A DNA stretch of 5,294 nucleotides from Bacteroidia bacterium (GTDB lineage: Bacteria; Bacteroidota; Bacteroidia; AKYH767-A; OLB10). Numbering within the stretch: the stretch's first letter is position 1; the number at the start of each line of letters is the position of its first letter. Positions 1-5,294 of the stretch are shown here, in pieces. The position numbers and the translations under genes are program-made. The stretch spans positions 1 to 5,294 of the forward strand of contig JANWID010000254.1 in assembly GCA_025450095.1 (NCBI GenBank), written 5' to 3'. The notes below the pieces were generated by a model. That model had not been told where the DNA came from, searched no databases, and saw only the letters and a list, made by a program, of their open reading frames with translations.

Positions 1-12
1 AATTAAACCCCT

Positions 13-2826
13 ATGATATTTCGGTTATTTGTTACGGCCCTGGTGGCAGTTTTAGTCATTCAACCTGTATGCACGAATGGTCAATCCCGGCTGGCAAATG
101 CATCCCGCGAATACCAGGTTCCTGGCCAGGTTATTTTCAAAGTAAAATCAGGTTACGGACCGGCTTGCAGGAAAGATGGCACTGACCTCCCAAAACTCAA
201 CGATGCCCTTTTTCAAATCCAGGCGTCGGATGTACATAAAAAGTTTCCTCGTCACGTTGCGCCTGAAATTTCGGTAAACAGCAGGGGAGAAAAACTCATT
301 GATATTTCAACCATCTACCAGGCAGCTATTCCTGTAAATGTTCCTATAGAAAAGGCTATTCACTTATTATTGAATTCAGGATTTGTTGCATATGCCGAAC
401 CCGTTTACAAAGTGGAACCGCTTTATAATCCAAACGATCCGGATACGGCTTCACAATACTACCTTAGTTTGATAAGGGCATACGAGGCCTGGGATATCAG
501 CATGGGGGATTCCAATTTTGTGGTAGGTGTTACCGATACCGGAACCGATCTCGATCATCCTGATCTGGCTGCGGGTATTAAGTATAACTATGCTGATCCG
601 ATAAATGGAGTGGATGATGATGCCGATGGATTTACCGATAATTTTATGGGATGGGATTTGGGTCAGAACGACAATGATCCCACTATTGATATTGTCCATG
701 GGTCATTCGTGAGTGGATTTGCAGGAGCGGTTACCGATAACGGAGTAGGTATTGCAGGCCCTGGTTTCAAGACACGGTTTCTTCCGGTAAAAATTTCGTC
801 GAACGGAGTTTTGACTGTTGCTTACGACGGAATAGTTTACGCCGCTGATCACGGATGCCAGGTGATCAATTGTTCGTGGGGAAGTTTTGGAGGAGGACAA
901 TTCGGACAGGATATTGTGGATTATGCCACTATAAATAAGAATGCACTGGTAGTAGGTGCAAGTGGAAATTCAAATAACGAAAATCCATTCTTTCCTGCTT
1001 CATACAACAATGTGCTTTCAGTTACCGGCACCAATCAAACCGATACTAAATGGGTAAATTCAAGTTATGGAGCTTTTGTGGATATGTGCGCTCCAGGTGA
1101 AGCTGTTTACTCGACTATTTTCGACGACACCTATTCCTTTTCCTCAGGAACTTCGTTTGCGGCTCCTATAGTTGCTGCTGCAGCGGCTTTGCTCCGCACG
1201 CAGTTTGCATTTTACAGTCCCGGACAGATTGCCGAACAGTTGCGCGCTACAGCCGACGATGTTGATACTGTTGCAGGAAATGCCTCATACATCCATAAAT
1301 TGGGTAAGGGCAGACTCAATATGTACCGGGCACTTACCGAATCACCTAATTCGGTGCGCATGGAAGATTTAATCATCACGGATAATAATGACAATGCATT
1401 TTCCGGGAACGATACGCTCGATATCACGGTCTTCCTGAAGAATTACCTGGATCTGTTGGTGAATTTGAATGTCACACTTACGTGCAACAACCCGTTGATC
1501 TCGATAATTGCAGGAACTATCAATCCTGGTACTATGCAAACACTTGCTCTTTACGACAATACCGGTTCGCCATTCAAGGTGGTCATCGACCCAACAGTTC
1601 CGTTTAATACTCAAGTAACCTTTACGCTTAATTTTGCAGATGGATCGTATTCAGACTGGCAGATTTTCGACCTTGTTGTAAATGTTGATTACATCAATGT
1701 ATTGGTTAATGATGTGGGAACTTCGATTACAAGTAAAGGAAGAATAGGATACAACATTGCCCAGGGACAGGGCATCGGATTTACGTACAACGGTGGTTCT
1801 TCATTGTTGTATGAAGGTGGTCTCATTATAGGAGTGGATACTGTGAAGGTTTCTGATCATATGTTCGGTTCACCTGTTTCGGTAATGACTGACGATTTTT
1901 TTTCAATGGTAAATGTGCACCGGATCTTACCCACTGTTGATTCGGACTTCGATCTCGACAGCCGCTTTAATGATGATGGCGCCGGATCCAATATGGTAGA
2001 TGTTGAAATAAACCAGAAAACTTATGCCTGGAGTACACCCGCCGACAGCAAATACATCATTGTTGAATACACTATTTCGAACCAGGGAGCTTCTGCACTG
2101 AACGATTTTTATGCAGGCATTTACGCTGACTGGGATATAGGTGCAGTGATTGACAACCGTGGAGTACACGACGTGGTAAACAAGATGGGATATGCCTTTA
2201 ATACTGGTACGCCTACATTTTATGCCGGGGTAAAACAACTTAATTCCGGAGGAAACAATTGTTATGCTTTGGATAATGATGGGTCAGGAGGGACGATCAG
2301 TATTTACGATGGTTTTACCGAAGCGGAAAAATACCAGGTGATCAGTCAGCCTCGTGCCGCATCGGGACAAAATGGTAGTGGCAACGATGTTTCAATAGCC
2401 GTATCATCCGGTCCGCGTACAATCAATATTGGCGATTCTATAAAAGTTGCGTTTGCGATATTGGCTGGTGAAGATTTGGCTTCGATACAAACTTCTGCCA
2501 CCGCTGCACAGATCAAATATTCTACTCTGAATTCTGTTGAATTTCCTGGAATTGCATTTACAGGAATGAATCAGAATTTTCCAAATCCATTTTCTGCTTC
2601 AACAAATATCGGGTATTCAGTTTATGGAAATAAACCAGTACTGATAGAAGTATTCAATGTACTTGGTGAAAAAGTAGCCACGCTTGTTGACGAGGTTGTT
2701 GCCCCAGGTTATCATACTGCCTTGTTTGTACCCGGCACACCCGGCTCCTCTGTTTATTATTGCAGAATGATCAGTGGAAATTTCAGCAAAGTCATTAAAA
2801 TGATGACTTTTGAAAGTCAAAAGTAA
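13..2826 (+). CDS. Secreted subtilisin-like (S8) serine protease with T9SS type A sorting domain
   Basis: This is predicted to be an extracellular or surface-bound endopeptidase exported by Sec and then by the type IX secretion system. Residues 1 to about 24 form a signal peptide (a hydrophobic run, then QPVCTNGQ; C20 does not sit in a lipobox). Residues 35-135 resemble the inhibitory propeptide of fervidolysin-type subtilases (VPGQVIFKVK, ending VAYAEPVYKV). The catalytic domain spans about 145-442. Its triad is D175 (VTDTGTDLDHPDL), H229 (VHGSFVSG) and S381 (SGTSFAAPIVA), with oxyanion N319 (GASGNS). An Asp-rich stretch at 200-223 looks like the calcium-binding insert common in these enzymes. 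Residues 446 to about 555 look like a beta-sandwich and 557-848 like a further beta-rich region that I cannot name. Residues 849-937 are the sorting domain (NQNFPNPF at 853, then FNVLGEKVATLV). The start is firm: an in-frame TAA lies at 4-6 and this is the first ATG. There is no Shine-Dalgarno sequence, and any promoter lies outside the window. The usual second histidine of HGTHVAG is Phe232. Physiological substrate unknown. Confidence 0.95.
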   Translation: MIFRLFVTALVAVLVIQPVCTNGQSRLANASREYQVPGQVIFKVKSGYGPACRKDGTDLPKLNDALFQIQASDVHKKFPRHVAPEISVNSRGEKLIDISTIYQAAIPVNVPIEKAIHLLLNSGFVAYAEPVYKVEPLYNPNDPDTASQYYLSLIRAYEAWDISMGDSNFVVGVTDTGTDLDHPDLAAGIKYNYADPINGVDDDADGFTDNFMGWDLGQNDNDPTIDIVHGSFVSGFAGAVTDNGVGIAGPGFKTRFLPVKISSNGVLTVAYDGIVYAADHGCQVINCSWGSFGGGQFGQDIVDYATINKNALVVGASGNSNNENPFFPASYNNVLSVTGTNQTDTKWVNSSYGAFVDMCAPGEAVYSTIFDDTYSFSSGTSFAAPIVAAAAALLRTQFAFYSPGQIAEQLRATADDVDTVAGNASYIHKLGKGRLNMYRALTESPNSVRMEDLIITDNNDNAFSGNDTLDITVFLKNYLDLLVNLNVTLTCNNPLISIIAGTINPGTMQTLALYDNTGSPFKVVIDPTVPFNTQVTFTLNFADGSYSDWQIFDLVVNVDYINVLVNDVGTSITSKGRIGYNIAQGQGIGFTYNGGSSLLYEGGLIIGVDTVKVSDHMFGSPVSVMTDDFFSMVNVHRILPTVDSDFDLDSRFNDDGAGSNMVDVEINQKTYAWSTPADSKYIIVEYTISNQGASALNDFYAGIYADWDIGAVIDNRGVHDVVNKMGYAFNTGTPTFYAGVKQLNSGGNNCYALDNDGSGGTISIYDGFTEAEKYQVISQPRAASGQNGSGNDVSIAVSSGPRTINIGDSIKVAFAILAGEDLASIQTSATAAQIKYSTLNSVEFPGIAFTGMNQNFPNPFSASTNIGYSVYGNKPVLIEVFNVLGEKVATLVDEVVAPGYHTALFVPGTPGSSVYYCRMISGNFSKVIKMMTFESQK
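2803..2824. repeat. Small inverted repeats at the convergent gene ends (weak terminator candidate)
   Basis: The last codons of the protease gene contain two mutually exclusive hairpins. One is TGACTTT/AAAGTCA with a 2-base spacer at 2804-2819. The other is ACTTTTG/CAAAAGT with a 5-base loop at 2806-2824. Only 13 bases separate the two convergent stop codons, so any terminator here must overlap coding sequence. The stems are AT-rich and no T-run follows, so a terminator role is doubtful. Confidence 0.2.
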
Positions 2827-2839
2827 ACGGTAGCTCGCT

Positions 2840-3604
2840 TTATCTTGAAATCAGCATTCGGTTGGTGCGTATAGTCACGCCATCCACTTCGAGTGCATAA
2901 AAATAGAGACCGTTTTTCAGCATAGCTCCCCTGTCGTTTTCGCCTGTCCAGTTGATTTTATACAAACCTGCTGTTTGAGAACCCTGGTTGAACGATTTTA
3001 CTTTTTGACCGATCACATCATAAACAACCACATTCACAATCCGCCCTGGATATTTCAAATTGTAAGTGATGATGGTATTTGTTTTCACAGGGTTCGGAAA
3101 ATTATTCATCACAAATTCCTTCATCGGAATTTCCTTGCCGCCTACAGCGCAATTTCCAAGAGTGACTCCTGCGAAATTTGATGAAGGAGGAACCGTTGTC
3201 ATATCTACGATGATGTAGGAATTATTGAAATTGTATCCCTGGGCTGTACCATTTTCATTTCTGAAAAACATATCGATGGCCAGGATTGGAGTTGCCGGAG
3301 GTATTGGACCTGCAATTCCTGAACTGTAGTAGACCAGGGGATCGATACAGATCATCCACTGATCATTTCCCATGGAAGTCATTTGACCGATTCCATCATC
3401 GACATTCGGACTACCAACGATCCATTCCCATTGTCCCGATGGTGAAGAAGTGACCGCGCCGGAATACATGTACACTTTGTTTGCGCCTGGCAAACCAGAA
3501 ATCCCCTGGTTTGCATCGTAGTTGATACGCAAGTCGTTTTGCTGGGCGAAAGCCGGCTGTACTATGCAAAACACTGAAAATAAGAAGAGTATGAATTTCC
3601 CCAT
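2840..3604 (-). CDS. Small secreted protein with a carbohydrate-binding-like module and T9SS sorting domain
   Basis: This 254-residue protein is predicted to be exported and attached to or released from the cell surface. Residues 1-20 are a clean signal peptide ending AFA before QQ. Residues 25-136 resemble the roughly 110-residue beta-sandwich module often found in T9SS cargo and near amylase-type enzymes. Its landmarks are KVYMYSGAVTSSPSG at 43-57, VDDGIGQMTSMG at 68-79, DQWMICI at 81-87, and FFRNENGT at 113-120 followed by YIIVDM. By analogy it may bind sugar or another surface ligand, but no catalytic residues are visible. Residues 163-254 are the sorting domain (NNFPNP at 167, VVVYDVIGQKV, NGLYFYALEVDG). 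The start is supported by the signal peptide and by an in-frame stop at 3623-3625. The gene converges on the protease with a 13-base gap. The module assignment is from memory of the family; secretion and the sorting domain are well supported. Confidence 0.92.
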   Translation of the reverse strand: MGKFILFLFSVFCIVQPAFAQQNDLRINYDANQGISGLPGANKVYMYSGAVTSSPSGQWEWIVGSPNVDDGIGQMTSMGNDQWMICIDPLVYYSSGIAGPIPPATPILAIDMFFRNENGTAQGYNFNNSYIIVDMTTVPPSSNFAGVTLGNCAVGGKEIPMKEFVMNNFPNPVKTNTIITYNLKYPGRIVNVVVYDVIGQKVKSFNQGSQTAGLYKINWTGENDRGAMLKNGLYFYALEVDGVTIRTNRMLISR

Positions 3605-3638
3605 GCAGGAACTGATTAATGATTAAACATATAGAATT

Positions 3639-3646
3639 CAAATTTA
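3639..3646 (-). promoter_or_regulatory. Possible Bacteroidota -7 promoter element for the gene starting at 3604
   Basis: Read on the minus strand, the sequence is TAAATTTG, an exact match to the Bacteroidota -7 consensus TAnnTTTG. It would place transcription start near 3632 and give a leader of roughly 28 bases before the ATG. A matching -33 TTTG is not at the usual spacing: a TTTG lies 25 bases upstream and a TTTA 16 bases upstream. An 8-base match in AT-rich DNA can be chance. Confidence 0.35.
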
Positions 3647-3710
3647 ATCACTCCAGGCACTATAAAGGAATCAAAAATTGCCGGTTTCTTGCAAAATATT
3701 GCCTTCAAAC

Positions 3711-3745
3711 AAAAAAATAAAGCCCTGGGTTGCAGGGCTTTATTT
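3711..3745. terminator. Strong bidirectional intrinsic-type terminator
   Basis: AAATAAAGCCCTG (3715-3727) and CAGGGCTTTATTT (3733-3745) form a perfect 13-bp stem around a 5-base loop (GGTTG). A run of seven A at 3711-3717 gives a strong U-tract on the minus strand; the plus strand has TTTATTT inside the arm. It should therefore work best for leftward transcription and moderately for rightward. Its position is odd: gene 2 starts to its left and runs left, and gene 3 starts 24 bases to its right and runs right, so it follows no visible gene. It may shield gene 3 from upstream transcription, end an unannotated short transcript, or be left over from a deleted gene. Confidence 0.85.
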
Positions 3746-3769
3746 GTCGGCTAGGGTTTTCAGAAAAAT

Positions 3770-4420
3770 ATGGGTATGGATGCCATGATCACTGTTGGTT
3801 ATGGATCCCGCGGAGTAGGAGGGTCCCTTGCTCACTACAATCCAACCACCAGGTTCATCAACATAAACCGGTATTCAAAAACTTCTGATTCCTTCAAACC
3901 GTTTGCATTCATTTCATCCGGAGGGATAAGTTCCTTCGCACATGAGTATGGCCATGCCCTTGATTACATTCTCGGGGGACATGTAGAACGAAATTCAACT
4001 TGCTTTCCGCTTACCCTTGGTAGGAGTACCAGGCGTACCTGGTCATCAGCGGAATTTACCACACCAATGCGAAAGCTCATGCAGAAATTAATCCACCGGT
4101 ATATTTGGGAAGATGAAAAGGAAACAACTCATACAAAGAATTATCAAAAAATCATTAATGCAGTGCCTTATTACCGGCAGCACAATGAAATTTTCGCCAG
4201 GCTTTTCGAAAAGTACATTTTTGTGAAACTTGCCGATCGGCAAATAAAAAACCTGGCTCTTTCAAAATCAAAGTATGACGCCAGGGTTTATGCAACGGAC
4301 CAGGACATGAAAAAGTTGATCCCGTTAAGGGATCAGCTTGTAGGAGAAATACGAAAGCATATTGTAATTAAAAGCCCGGCATTTAATCCTGGAGTGATGA
4401 AGCCAGCGGCAAGTCGATAA
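3770..4420 (+). CDS. LPD1-like zincin metalloprotease-fold protein, probably N-terminally truncated
   Basis: This 216-residue protein carries the zinc-metalloprotease signature HEYGH at 58-62, inside SSFAHEYGHALDYILGG. Downstream, NEIFARLFEKYI at 139-150 offers a likely third ligand or support residue (E140). Together with GSRGVGGSLAHYNP (12-25), ININRY (30-35) and GRST (84-87), this matches my memory of the LPD1-type domain in polyvalent proteins of phages and conjugative elements, including Bacteroidota ones. No signal peptide or membrane segment is seen, so it would act in the cytoplasm or be delivered with element DNA. Family members usually have about 100 further residues upstream, including a motif like EFGNWV, which is absent here. 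The frame is open only five codons before the ATG (TAG at 3752-3754), and a strong terminator ends 24 bases upstream. No promoter or Shine-Dalgarno sequence is evident. It may be a non-functional remnant. The frame and the zincin motif are certain; activity is not. Confidence 0.75.
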   Translation: MGMDAMITVGYGSRGVGGSLAHYNPTTRFININRYSKTSDSFKPFAFISSGGISSFAHEYGHALDYILGGHVERNSTCFPLTLGRSTRRTWSSAEFTTPMRKLMQKLIHRYIWEDEKETTHTKNYQKIINAVPYYRQHNEIFARLFEKYIFVKLADRQIKNLALSKSKYDARVYATDQDMKKLIPLRDQLVGEIRKHIVIKSPAFNPGVMKPAASR

Positions 4421-4491
4421 GTTCGTTCAGCATTTTGTTTATTAGCAACAGTTTTTAAAGATGCTATTGTATTGGATTCATTTAATTAGTA

Positions 4492-4507
4492 AAAAATAAT
4501 TATTTTT
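4492..4507. repeat. Perfect 16-bp AT-only palindrome
   Basis: AAAAATAA is followed directly by its reverse complement TTATTTTT. It lies about 70 bases after the gene 3 stop codon. It could form a weak hairpin at a transcript end or bind a DNA-bending protein, but in sequence this AT-rich it may be chance. Confidence 0.3.
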
Positions 4508-4571
4508 ATAGCCTTGAATATTAATTATTTATAATATCATTGTTACCTATTATTACTAAAAATTGATTTTT

Positions 4572-4587
4572 TAAAATTCCAATTTTA
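4572..4587. repeat. Short AT-rich inverted repeat
   Basis: TAAAATT and AATTTTA flank a CC spacer, giving a symmetric site with 7-bp arms. It lies just upstream of the weak promoter candidate for the gene at 4673, so an operator is conceivable. There is no independent support. Confidence 0.25.
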
Positions 4588-4627
4588 GATTCACTTTGTG
4601 TAATTCCATGAGGTTTTGCATACGCCA

Positions 4628-4649
4628 ATCTCTTGCGCAAAAAAGAGAT
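4628..4649 (+). promoter_or_regulatory. Hairpin in the likely 5' leader of the cysteine-rich gene
   Basis: ATCTCTT (4628-4634) pairs perfectly with AAGAGAT (4643-4649) across an 8-base loop. An 8-bp palindrome, TTGCGCAA (4633-4640), overlaps the left arm and loop. The structure ends 23 bases before the ATG at 4673 and is more GC-rich than its surroundings. It could be a leader hairpin affecting translation or a dyad operator. No T-run follows, so it does not look like a terminator or attenuator. Confidence 0.3.
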
Positions 4650-4672
4650 AGTAGCTTTAAATACTTTAGATT

Positions 4673-5294
4673 ATGAAAAAGTCGATTTTAACATCTGCAT
4701 TATTTATTTTTTTAAGTATTGCTTCATCAACCAACGTGTTTGGGTTATATGTTGGCTATCTACTAGTTCACAGATGTGGTGGATGCGTTGGTGAAGGGTG
4801 TTTGCCTCCCTGCGCCTGTGCATGTATAGTGCCTCAATGTCCATTGGGTGATGCATATATGTGTGAATGTTCAGGACCATATAGACCTGTTTTATATTCA
4901 GGTCCATCATTTAGGGTTATCTTAGATGTTCCATCTGGGAATGTTATACTTTATAACAGTGAGGAAGATTCCATCACGACTTTGGTTAACTCTTCTTTAT
5001 TGGAGTCAATAATGGACGGACAATATGGAATAAGTTTTGATGCAAATTATAATACTGAGACACACTGGTTATATATTAATTATTATCAAATGACAATAAA
5101 TATAAATGAGGATACATTAACTTCTGTTGATACTCTTCAATCTTTTTCACCGTTGGAATTCGACATTGAAAATTGGATTGATATTCCAAGATTAATGAAT
5201 TCTCATTCTGAAAATTGTGATTTTAACATAAACATAAATTCTGCTTTGATTACTTTCAATAATCTAATTATGTGTGATTTGAATGTGGAAATAT
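4673..5294 (+). CDS. Unrecognised exported cysteine-rich protein, 3' end beyond the window
   Basis: From the ATG at 4673 the frame stays open for 207 codons to the window edge, with no stop. An in-frame TAG at 4667-4669 makes this ATG the first possible start. Residues 1-24 look like a Sec signal peptide (MKK, hydrophobic core to I16, possible cut after VFG). Nine cysteines follow between residues 35 and 66 (35, 38, 43, 47, 49, 51, 56, 64, 66), spaced CxxCx4CxxxCxCxCx4Cx7CxC, with Gly and Pro between them. Only two more follow (C182, C201). The rest alternates polar and hydrophobic residues, is rich in Asn, Ile, Ser and Thr, and looks beta-stranded. After export the cluster would probably form disulfides, though nine is odd and metal binding is possible. 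I recognise no family. A T9SS sorting domain could lie beyond the edge. There is no Shine-Dalgarno sequence. Coding GC is about 34%, lower than genes 1 and 2. Confidence 0.8.
   Translation, partial: MKKSILTSALFIFLSIASSTNVFGLYVGYLLVHRCGGCVGEGCLPPCACACIVPQCPLGDAYMCECSGPYRPVLYSGPSFRVILDVPSGNVILYNSEEDSITTLVNSSLLESIMDGQYGISFDANYNTETHWLYINYYQMTININEDTLTSVDTLQSFSPLEFDIENWIDIPRLMNSHSENCDFNININSALITFNNLIMCDLNVEI

Larger units (their letters stand above)
4421..4672. other. Very AT-rich intergenic spacer
   Basis: This spacer is about 23% GC by hand count over 4441-4680, far below the coding regions to its left. I find no ORF with coding character, no tRNA and no convincing terminator for gene 3. It holds several short inverted repeats (listed separately) and must contain the promoter of the gene at 4673. 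The best promoter guess is TCACTTTG at 4591-4598, one mismatch from TAnnTTTG, with only a T-run in place of the -33 TTTG. That guess is weak. Confidence 0.6.

Noticed and set aside
1896..1903. Run of eight T in the protease gene as a possible programmed frameshift site
   Set aside because: The downstream frame continues through to an intact sorting domain, and no useful alternative frame follows. It encodes Phe-Phe within a normal protein.
1927..2238. A 103-codon open frame on the minus strand inside the protease gene
   Set aside because: It lies wholly within a well-supported protein-coding gene in another frame. Its translation has no recognisable domain, so it is a shadow frame.
3411..3641. 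A 76-codon minus-strand frame overlapping the start of gene 2
   Set aside because: It overlaps gene 2 out of frame. The signal peptide and modules lie in the other frame, and this translation looks random.
4028..4043. Inverted repeat ACCAGG-CGTA-CCTGGT inside gene 3
   Set aside because: The arms are 6 bp, within coding sequence, with no T-run and no flanking repeats. It is compatible with chance.
4704..4910. A 68-codon minus-strand frame, His- and Met-rich, opposite the cysteine-rich gene
   Set aside because: The plus-strand frame has a signal peptide and an uninterrupted 207-codon run. The His/Met richness of the minus frame simply mirrors its ATG/CAT-rich sequence.
1..5294. Search for CRISPR repeats, full tRNA or rRNA genes, a transposase, toxin-antitoxin pairs or a defence operon
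   Set aside because: No spaced direct repeats, cloverleaf, DDE or tyrosine-recombinase motifs, or short overlapping gene pairs were seen by eye on either strand.

Overview
The window looks like a piece of a Bacteroidota-type genome (Bacteroidota or a close FCB relative such as Ignavibacteria). Two of its proteins carry the C-terminal sorting domain of the type IX secretion system (T9SS), which is largely confined to that group. No start codon is preceded by a clear Shine-Dalgarno sequence, which is also usual there. By hand count, sampled stretches of the left part are about 40-48% GC, while the right end drops to about 23% (non-coding) and 34% (coding).

Layout: (1) 13-2826, plus strand: a complete 937-residue secreted subtilisin-like (S8) serine protease with signal peptide, propeptide, catalytic domain, a long beta-rich region and a T9SS sorting domain. 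(2) 2840-3604, minus strand, convergent with the protease and only 13 bases from it: a 254-residue secreted protein with one predicted carbohydrate-binding-like beta-sandwich module and a T9SS sorting domain. (3) 3605-3769: a possible promoter for gene 2, then a perfect 13-bp stem terminator that has no obvious gene to terminate. (4) 3770-4420, plus strand: a 216-residue HExxH zincin-like protein resembling the LPD1-type polyvalent proteins of phages and conjugative elements. It apparently lacks the N-terminal part of the family and is probably a remnant. (5) 4421-4672: a very AT-rich spacer with several small inverted repeats. (6) 4673 to the window edge, plus strand: the start of an unrecognised exported protein with nine cysteines in 32 residues, open at the right edge.

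Genes 1 and 2 share an export route (Sec, then T9SS) and both should end up at the cell surface or outside the cell, but nothing shows that they act together. Gene 3 points to past mobile-element activity. Gene 6 differs from its neighbours in composition. I see no tRNA, rRNA, CRISPR array, insertion sequence or recognisable defence system. The most unusual items are the cysteine-rich edge gene and the scar-like junction of an orphan terminator with a truncated mobile-element gene; neither is enough to claim a new system.
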